Source: Paractinoplanes atraurantiacus
GTDB taxonomy: Bacteria > Actinomycetota > Actinomycetes > Mycobacteriales > Micromonosporaceae
DNA: 51,314 bases
Direction of reading: 5' to 3'
NCBI RefSeq assembly: GCF_900215205.1
Contig: NZ_OBDY01000046.1
Location: 1 to 51,314 of the forward strand
A program made the translations under genes and the position numbers. Below, piece after piece: positions 41,678-51,314 of the stretch; position 1 is the first letter of the stretch; each line of letters starts with the position of its first letter. The notes beneath the pieces were generated by a model. The model saw nothing but the letters and a program-made list of their open reading frames with translations, ran no database searches and was not told where the DNA came from.

Positions 41678-42505
41678 CTAAACGACAGTGCGGACTGCTT
41701 GGAGGGTGTACGTGTGTGGCAGCCGGTTCGGCTTGTCACGCAACTGGTACTCACCGTCGCCGATGTCCACCATCGTGCGCTCCAGGGCGTGCCACGGAAC
41801 GCTGGTGTGCTCGACCAGGCCGGTGATGGTCATGCCGGCCTCGAGCAGGGCCGTCACGATCTCGCCCAGACCGTGGTTCCACTCGTGGGTGACGTTGTTG
41901 GCGAAGGCGATGTCCGTCTCGACGTACGTCCCGGGCTCGTCGTAGACCTGCGGTTCGGCCGTCTCGAAATAGGGCTCGGCCAGCACGAGCAGGTCGTCGT
42001 CGCGCTCGTAGTCGAGCGCCCAGAGCACCGGATGTCCCTCGCGGATGAACAGGCGGCCGCCGGGGCGCAGCAGGGCGGCGACCGTGCGGGCCCAGCGGCG
42101 GATGTCGGGCAGCCAGCACAGCGCGCCCACTCCGGTGTAGACGAAGTCGTAACCGTCGCCGGCCGCGGACACCGCCTCGTACACGTCCGACTCGACAAAG
42201 CGAACATCGGCGCCGGCGAGCTCCGCGATGCGCCGGGCCTCCGCCAGCGACTTCGGCGAGAAGTCGACGCCGGTCATCGTGGCGCCCAGCCGTGAGAGCG
42301 AGACCGTGTCGGTGCCGATGTGGCATTGCAGATGGACGCCGCGCAGCCCGGACACGTCGCCGAGCAGCGGCCGGTCGAAGCGGATGGTGTGGCTCAGGAA
42401 GGCCGGGTCGCCGGCGAAGTGGGAGACGGAGTAGCCGGGGGAGGCCGCGTGGGCGGCGGCCCGATCGTCCCAGTTGGCCCGGTTCACGTCGCGATAGTCG
42501 GTCAC
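41678..42505 (-). CDS. Class I SAM-dependent methyltransferase
   Basis: A 275-residue protein with the methyltransferase fold. Motif I is GVHLQCHIGTDTVSLSRLGA, the following acidic residue is in GVDFSPKSLAEAR, and TGVGALCWLPDIRRWARTVAALLRPGGRLFIREGHP fits motifs II to III. GTG 42505 (VTDYRDVNRANWDDRAAAH) matches the usual N-terminus; the upstream GTG at 42526 adds only MTAYRAR. The substrate is unknown. It is divergent from the second ROK regulator, with a 73-bp gap. Confidence 0.85.
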   Translation of the reverse strand: MTDYRDVNRANWDDRAAAHAASPGYSVSHFAGDPAFLSHTIRFDRPLLGDVSGLRGVHLQCHIGTDTVSLSRLGATMTGVDFSPKSLAEARRIAELAGADVRFVESDVYEAVSAAGDGYDFVYTGVGALCWLPDIRRWARTVAALLRPGGRLFIREGHPVLWALDYERDDDLLVLAEPYFETAEPQVYDEPGTYVETDIAFANNVTHEWNHGLGEIVTALLEAGMTITGLVEHTSVPWHALERTMVDIGDGEYQLRDKPNRLPHTYTLQAVRTVV

Positions 42506-42578
42506 TCGGGCACGATATGCGGTCACCGGCGACCCGCGCCTTACCTTTTCGCGCGGTGATGGCGTTGAATGTCATCTC

Positions 42579-43770
42579 ATGGAGACCAGGCGGACGACCG
42601 TCCGGGACGTGCGCCGGGCGAACCGGGCCAGTCTGCTGACCGACCTGTTCCGCGGCGGCATGCAGAGCCGCCAGCAGCTCGCCGCCAGCACGGCGCTGAG
42701 CCAGGCCAGCGTGAGCAACCTGATCGGCGAGATGATCGAGGAAGGCCTGGTCGAGGAGGCCGGCCTGGTCGGCTCCGACGGCGGCCGGCCCCGGGTGCTG
42801 CTGCGGGTGCGGCCCGGCTTCCGGTACGTGGTGGGCGCCGACGTGGCCGAGACCCGGGTGCTGGTGGAGCTCTACGACCTGTCGATGTCGCGGCTGGCCG
42901 CGGCCACCCTCGAGCACGACGACGACCCCGGGCAGGTCGCCGCGAAGCTGCTCGAGGGCCTGGCCCGGGTCGTCGAGGAGGCCGGTGTCGAGGCGAAGGA
43001 CGTGCTCGGCTTCGGGGTGGGCGTGCCCGGCGTGGTCGAGGTGGACGACGGGGTGGTCGACTCGCAGTCGACCGGCTGGGACGCGGTGCCGCTGGGCGCG
43101 ATGCTGCGGGCCGGCACCGGAGTGCCGGTCTTCGTGGAGAACGGCGCCAAGACCCACGGCCAGGCCGAGATGTGGTTCGGCGCCGGCCGGGGGGCGCGGC
43201 ACGCGGTCATCATCATGATCGGTACGGGGGTGGGTGCGGCCGTCGTCATGGACGGGCGCTCCTACCGGGGCGCGAACAGCAACGCCGGCGAGTGGGGGCA
43301 CACCACGCTGATCTACGACGGCGACGAGTGCCGCTGCGGCGCCCGGGGCTGCCTCGAGGCGTACATCGGAGCCGACCGGATCGGCGCCCGGCTGGCCGCG
43401 GCCCTCGGAGTCGAGCCGGCGCCGGAGCTGCTGCCCCGGATGCTGGCCGCGGAGGACCCGGCCGCGATCGAGGTGTTCGTGCAGACCGCGGGCTATCTGG
43501 GAGCCGGCATCGCCGACCTGATCAACCTGTTCAGCCCGGAGCGCATCGTCGTCGGCGGCGAGACCGGCACGGCGTTCGCCGCCCGCTTCCTGCCCGAGAT
43601 CCGGCGGGCCGCGGCCCGGCACGCGCTGCGCCGCCCGTACGCGGCGACCAGCATCGACGTGTGCCAGCTGGGCCCCGATGCCGTGGCGATGGGCGCGGCC
43701 ACCCTGCCGGTGGCCCGGCTGCTCGCCGACGGCGGCCTGCCCGAGCCACCGGCCGAGCCGGTCCTGGCCT

Positions 43771-43799
<29 letters not shown>
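42579..43799 (+). CDS. ROK family transcriptional regulator
   Basis: A 406-residue regulator. The N-terminal winged helix-turn-helix is SRQQLAASTALSQASVSNLIGEMIEEGLVEE (about 30-60). The ROK domain has IIMIGTGVGAAVVMDG and the zinc-site motif GEWGHTTLIYDGDECRCGARGCLEAY. The kinase aspartate position is ENGAK, with glycine in place of aspartate, so catalysis is unlikely and a regulator role is preferred. The next genes downstream on the minus strand encode a GH1 beta-glucosidase and an ABC importer, so it is the best candidate to control them; the 3' end overlaps the GH1 gene by 29 bp. Confidence 0.88.
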
Positions 43800-45150
<1,351 letters not shown>

Positions 45151-45155
45151 GGGAT

Positions 45156-47173
<2,018 letters not shown>

Positions 47174-47176
47174 CGC

Positions 47177-48157
47177 TCAGCCCTCCTTGCGGGTGCGCGG
47201 GTCGAGGAGCAGATAGGCCACGTCGGCCAGCAGGTTGGCGACCAGCACCGAGATGGTGATGACGAGGAAGATGCCCTGCATGAGCGGGTAGTCCTTGGCG
47301 CCCAGCGCCTGCAGGAGCGTGAAACCCAGGCCGGGGTACGAGAACACGATCTCCACGAGGAGCGTGCCGCCGACGATGAAGCCGAGCGACAGCGCGAACC
47401 CGGAGACGTTGGGCAGCAACGCGTTGCGGGCGGCGTAGCTGACCGCGACCCGGCGCTCGGACAGGCCCTTGGCGTGCGCGACGGTGATGTAGTCCTCCGA
47501 CGCCACCGTCACCATCATGTTGCGCATGCTCAGGATCCAGCCGCTGACCGACGAGATCAGGATGGTCAGCGCGGGCAGCAGGCTGTGCTGGATGGCGCTC
47601 GGGATGAAGTACTGGTCCCAGGCCGGCACCAGGCCCGAGTCGAAGCCGCCGGAGGACGGGAAGAAGCTGTCCGGCCCGGCCAGCAGGTAGATCGCGATGA
47701 TGCCGAGCCAGAAGTACGGCACCGACGAGAAGAAGGTGGTGACCGGCAGCAGGCCGTCGGCCCACGAGCCGCGCCGCCAGCCGGCCAGCACGCCCAGGCC
47801 GGTGCCGAGCATGAAGCTGATGATCGTGGTGATGCCGACCAGCATCACCGTCCACGGCAGGGCCTGCGAGATGACCTGCGAGACCGGCGCCGGGAAGAAG
47901 GTGAAGGACAGGCCCAGGTCACCCTGGAAGATCTGCTTCCAGTAGTCGAGGTACTGCTGCCACAGGCTTTCCTGCTTGTCGAGGCCGAAGAGCACGTACA
48001 GCGACTGGATGGCGTCGCTGCTGAGCTGGCCGCGATATTTGGCGATCAGCGACTGTACGGGGTCACCCGGCACCAGGCGCGGGATGAAGAAGTTCAGGGT
48101 GATCGCGGCCCAGGCCGTGAACAGATAGAACGCGATGCGCTGGAGGAAGTACCTCAT
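47177..48157 (-). CDS. ABC transporter permease, OppB/DppB type
   Basis: A 326-residue permease starting MRYFLQRIAFYLFTAWAAITLNFFIPRLVPGDPVQ, the classic OppB/DppB N-terminus. The EAA-like loop is DYITVAHAKGLSERRVAVSYAARNALLPNVSGFALSLGFIVGGTLLVE. About six transmembrane helices are present. The ATG at 48157 overlaps the stop of the OppF gene in ATGA, so the genes are coupled; the in-frame extension above that codon is only antisense of the neighbouring gene. It pairs with the OppC-like permease just after it. Confidence 0.9.
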   Translation of the reverse strand: MRYFLQRIAFYLFTAWAAITLNFFIPRLVPGDPVQSLIAKYRGQLSSDAIQSLYVLFGLDKQESLWQQYLDYWKQIFQGDLGLSFTFFPAPVSQVISQALPWTVMLVGITTIISFMLGTGLGVLAGWRRGSWADGLLPVTTFFSSVPYFWLGIIAIYLLAGPDSFFPSSGGFDSGLVPAWDQYFIPSAIQHSLLPALTILISSVSGWILSMRNMMVTVASEDYITVAHAKGLSERRVAVSYAARNALLPNVSGFALSLGFIVGGTLLVEIVFSYPGLGFTLLQALGAKDYPLMQGIFLVITISVLVANLLADVAYLLLDPRTRKEG

Positions 48158-49188
48158 GACGCGACCTCCGGCGAGTCGTAGAGCCAGCACGCGGCCCAGT
48201 GACCGGGCGTGTCACCGATCTGGAGAGGCACCGGCAGGTCGGTCGAGCAGCGCGGCATCGCGGACGGGCAGCGTGGGTGGAAGCGGCACCCCGACGGCGG
48301 CCGGATCAGGCTCGGCGGCTCGCCGTTGCCCCGGTCCTCCTCCAGCGGGTCGATGTCGGCGATCAGCCGGTCCGGGTCGGGAGCGGAGTCGATCAGGAGC
48401 TTGGTGTACGGGTGGGCCGGCGTCTGCGTCACGGTCTCGCTGTCCCCGCCCTCGACCATCCGGCCCGCGTACATGACGAGGGTCTGGTCGGCGAAGTAGC
48501 GGGCCGAGGCGATGTCATGCGTGATGTAAAGGATGGCCAGGTTCAGGCGTTCCTTGAGGTCCCGCAACAGGTTCAGCACACCGAGGCGGATCGAGACGTC
48601 CAACATGGACACCGGCTCGTCGGCCAGCAGGGCCTCCGGGCGGGCGCCGAGCGCGCGGGCGATCGCCACCCGCTGCCGCTGGCCGCCGGAGAGCTCGTGC
48701 GGGAACTTGTCCAGATAGCGCTCGGGCGGGGTCAGGCTGACCCTGGTCAACAGATCGTGCAGCGCGGCGTCGAGGTTCTCGGCGTTTCCGTGGATCTTCA
48801 GCGCCCGGGTCAGGTGATACCTGATGGTGTGTACGGGGTTCAGTGACGCGAACGGGTCCTGGAAGATCATCTGGACGCGGGCCGCGTACTCGCGGAAGGG
48901 CCGGCCGCCCTTGACCCGGGTGCTCACGCCGTGGAGCCGGATGTCGCCGTCCGTGCGTGGGTAGAGCTGGGCGAGCAGGCGGGCCACCGTGGATTTGCCC
49001 GAGCCGGACTCGCCGACGAGAGCGACCACCTGGCCGCGGCGGAGGGTGAGGTTCACATCGTCGACGGCGTGAACCGCTTCGTGCTCTTTGCGGAAGATCT
49101 GGCGTAGTCGCCGGCGGACGGGAAAGTGCTTGGTCAGGCCTACCGCCTCAAGCACCACCTCACCGGAAGGCGCCTTGGTCGACGTCAT
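48154..49188 (-). CDS. ABC transporter ATPase, OppF/DppF type
   Basis: A 344-residue ATPase with Walker A GESGSGKST, the Q-loop MIFQDPFASLNPVHTI, the signature LSGGQRQRVAIARALGARPEALLADEPVSMLD (signature and Walker B) and the C-terminal SGCRFHPRCPSAMPRC cysteines. The latter are typical of Opp/Dpp ATPases. Its gene comes directly after the binding protein gene (66 bp, with a hairpin). It makes up the nucleotide-binding pair with the OppD-like subunit. Confidence 0.9.
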   Translation of the reverse strand: MTSTKAPSGEVVLEAVGLTKHFPVRRRLRQIFRKEHEAVHAVDDVNLTLRRGQVVALVGESGSGKSTVARLLAQLYPRTDGDIRLHGVSTRVKGGRPFREYAARVQMIFQDPFASLNPVHTIRYHLTRALKIHGNAENLDAALHDLLTRVSLTPPERYLDKFPHELSGGQRQRVAIARALGARPEALLADEPVSMLDVSIRLGVLNLLRDLKERLNLAILYITHDIASARYFADQTLVMYAGRMVEGGDSETVTQTPAHPYTKLLIDSAPDPDRLIADIDPLEEDRGNGEPPSLIRPPSGCRFHPRCPSAMPRCSTDLPVPLQIGDTPGHWAACWLYDSPEVAS

Positions 49189-49213
49189 CGCAGTTCCTTT
49201 GTAGACATGTGGG

Positions 49214-49246
49214 TGCCGCTCCCCGCGGACGGTGCGGGGAGCGGCA
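49214..49246 (-). terminator. Hairpin between binding-protein and ATPase genes
   Basis: TGCCGCTCCCCGC (49214-49226) pairs over 13 bp with 49234-49246 around a 7-nt loop. Such hairpins behind binding-protein genes commonly act as partial terminators or stabilise the upstream mRNA, giving more binding protein than transporter. Confidence 0.65.
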
Positions 49247-49254
49247 AGTTCACA

Positions 49255-50943
<1,689 letters not shown>

Positions 50944-50956
50944 CACGAATCTCCTC

Positions 50957-50974
50957 GATAAATCGCGTTTTATC
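50957..50974. promoter_or_regulatory. AT-rich palindrome upstream of the binding-protein gene
   Basis: GATAAATCGCGTTTTATC is an 18-bp palindrome with one mismatch pair. It lies 13 bp from the ATG of the ABC importer operon and is AT-rich in a GC-rich region, as ROK (NagC-like) operators often are. It is a candidate site for the ROK regulator at 42579. Confidence 0.5.
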
Positions 50975-50995
50975 CGTTATCAAGCGATGGCGTTT

Positions 50996-51085
50996 GGGGC
51001 GGTGCGCGGTGGGGCGGTGCGCGGTGGGGCGGTGCGCGGTGGGGCGGTGCGCGGTGGGGCGGCGCGCGGTGGGGCGGCGCGGCGG
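50996..51085. repeat. 15-bp tandem repeats
   Basis: Five full units of GGGGCGGTGCGCGGT (50996-51070, the fifth with one T-to-C change) and a degenerate sixth unit to 51085. Confidence 0.92.
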
Positions 51086-51097
51086 GTGGTGCTTGGA

Positions 51098-51148
51098 GCG
51101 GTGGCGCGGTTGGGGCGGTGGCGCGGTTGGGGCGGTGGCGCGGTTGGG
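51098..51148. repeat. 17-bp tandem repeats
   Basis: Three identical units of GCGGTGGCGCGGTTGGG (51098-51114, 51115-51131, 51132-51148), with a partial fourth after 51148. Confidence 0.92.
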
Positions 51149-51248
51149 GCGGTGGGTTTGAAGCGGGCGGTCGGGCGGGGGAGGGCGTGCGGCATCGCGG
51201 CGCCGGCCTGGGGCAGGCGTCGTCGGTGCGAGGGGCGCAGGGGCCTAC

Positions 51249-51273
51249 CGCCGGCCCACGGGCCGGCGTTTTT
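51249..51273 (+). terminator. Orphan rho-independent terminator
   Basis: CGCCGGCCC (51249-51257) pairs with GGGCCGGCG (51260-51268) and is followed by TTTTT (51269-51273), which is a terminator reading rightwards. No rightward gene lies between 50943 and this site. Confidence 0.6.
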
Positions 51274-51314
51274 CGTTATGGGGGAAGGCTTTTAGAGGGT
51301 GGTGGAGGAGCGGG

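Larger units (their letters stand above)
50975..51314. other. Gene-free right end with minisatellites
   Basis: From 50975 to the edge there is no convincing gene. The stretch holds two families of tandem repeats (50996-51085 and 51098-51148) and a stem-loop with a T-tract at 51249-51273. A 71-codon open frame on the minus strand across the repeats is judged spurious. Confidence 0.7.

Noticed and set aside
50996..51148. Possible CRISPR array
   Set aside because: Units are contiguous with no spacers and only 15 or 17 bp long; no cas genes are nearby.
50980..51195. A 71-codon Pro-Arg-Thr repeat frame on the minus strand
   Set aside because: It only reflects the 15-bp repeats being a multiple of three, and it has no ribosome binding site.

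Overview
The window is very GC-rich, uses many GTG/TTG starts and carries typical actinomycete families: F420-type nitroreductase, DUF5682/MoxR/VWA cluster, LuxR-ATPase regulator, ROK and LacI sugar regulators, DUF1996 and GH16 secreted proteins. This points to a filamentous actinomycete, most likely Micromonosporaceae (Actinoplanes-like). The genus is an inference from gene content only. The sequence is chromosomal (topoisomerase IV parE-parC) with metabolic and accessory islands. No rRNA, tRNA or CRISPR was seen.

Layout. 1-1053: an IS982-family element with a probable CTAG target duplication, inserted in a multicopper oxidase whose 3' part remains. 1548-4088: Ddn-like reductase, AAA ATPase (DUF5925 type) and a methyltransferase. 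4209-11779: a tightly coupled minus-strand cluster encoding SWIM/DUF5691, MoxR AAA+, DUF5682 and VWA/CoxE-like proteins, the best candidate here for a poorly described multi-component system. 11871-16361: SDR-like protein, MarR regulator with two operators, glutathionyl-hydroquinone-reductase-like GST, Ca2+/H+ antiporter and a nucleotidyltransferase.

16449-24262: a LacI regulator with four GGARAGCGCTYTCC operators placed before itself, a secreted discoidin-DUF1996 protein and a very large secreted discoidin/GH16-like/GH2-like/discoidin enzyme, forming a local polysaccharide regulon; a DUF305-like lipoprotein and a HEAT-repeat protein also lie here. 24236-28728: DUF5995 protein, a LuxR-type ATPase regulator and a divergent class III nucleotidyl cyclase. 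28869-33454: parE and parC, convergent with a DUF2203 gene. 33903-38197: a hypothetical gene, a ROK regulator, and an EamA transporter divergent from a MocR regulator with overlapping start codons.

38316-42505: secreted proteins including a NucA/NucB nuclease followed by a possible immunity-like protein, a small membrane protein and a methyltransferase. 42579-50943: a second ROK regulator, then a minus-strand operon for an Opp/Dpp-type ABC importer with a GH1 beta-glucosidase as its last gene, which suggests uptake and hydrolysis of beta-glucosides. The secreted glucan-type enzyme at 19715-22651 could supply its substrate. The right end (50944-51314) holds tandem minisatellites, an AT-rich palindrome and an orphan terminator, but no convincing gene.
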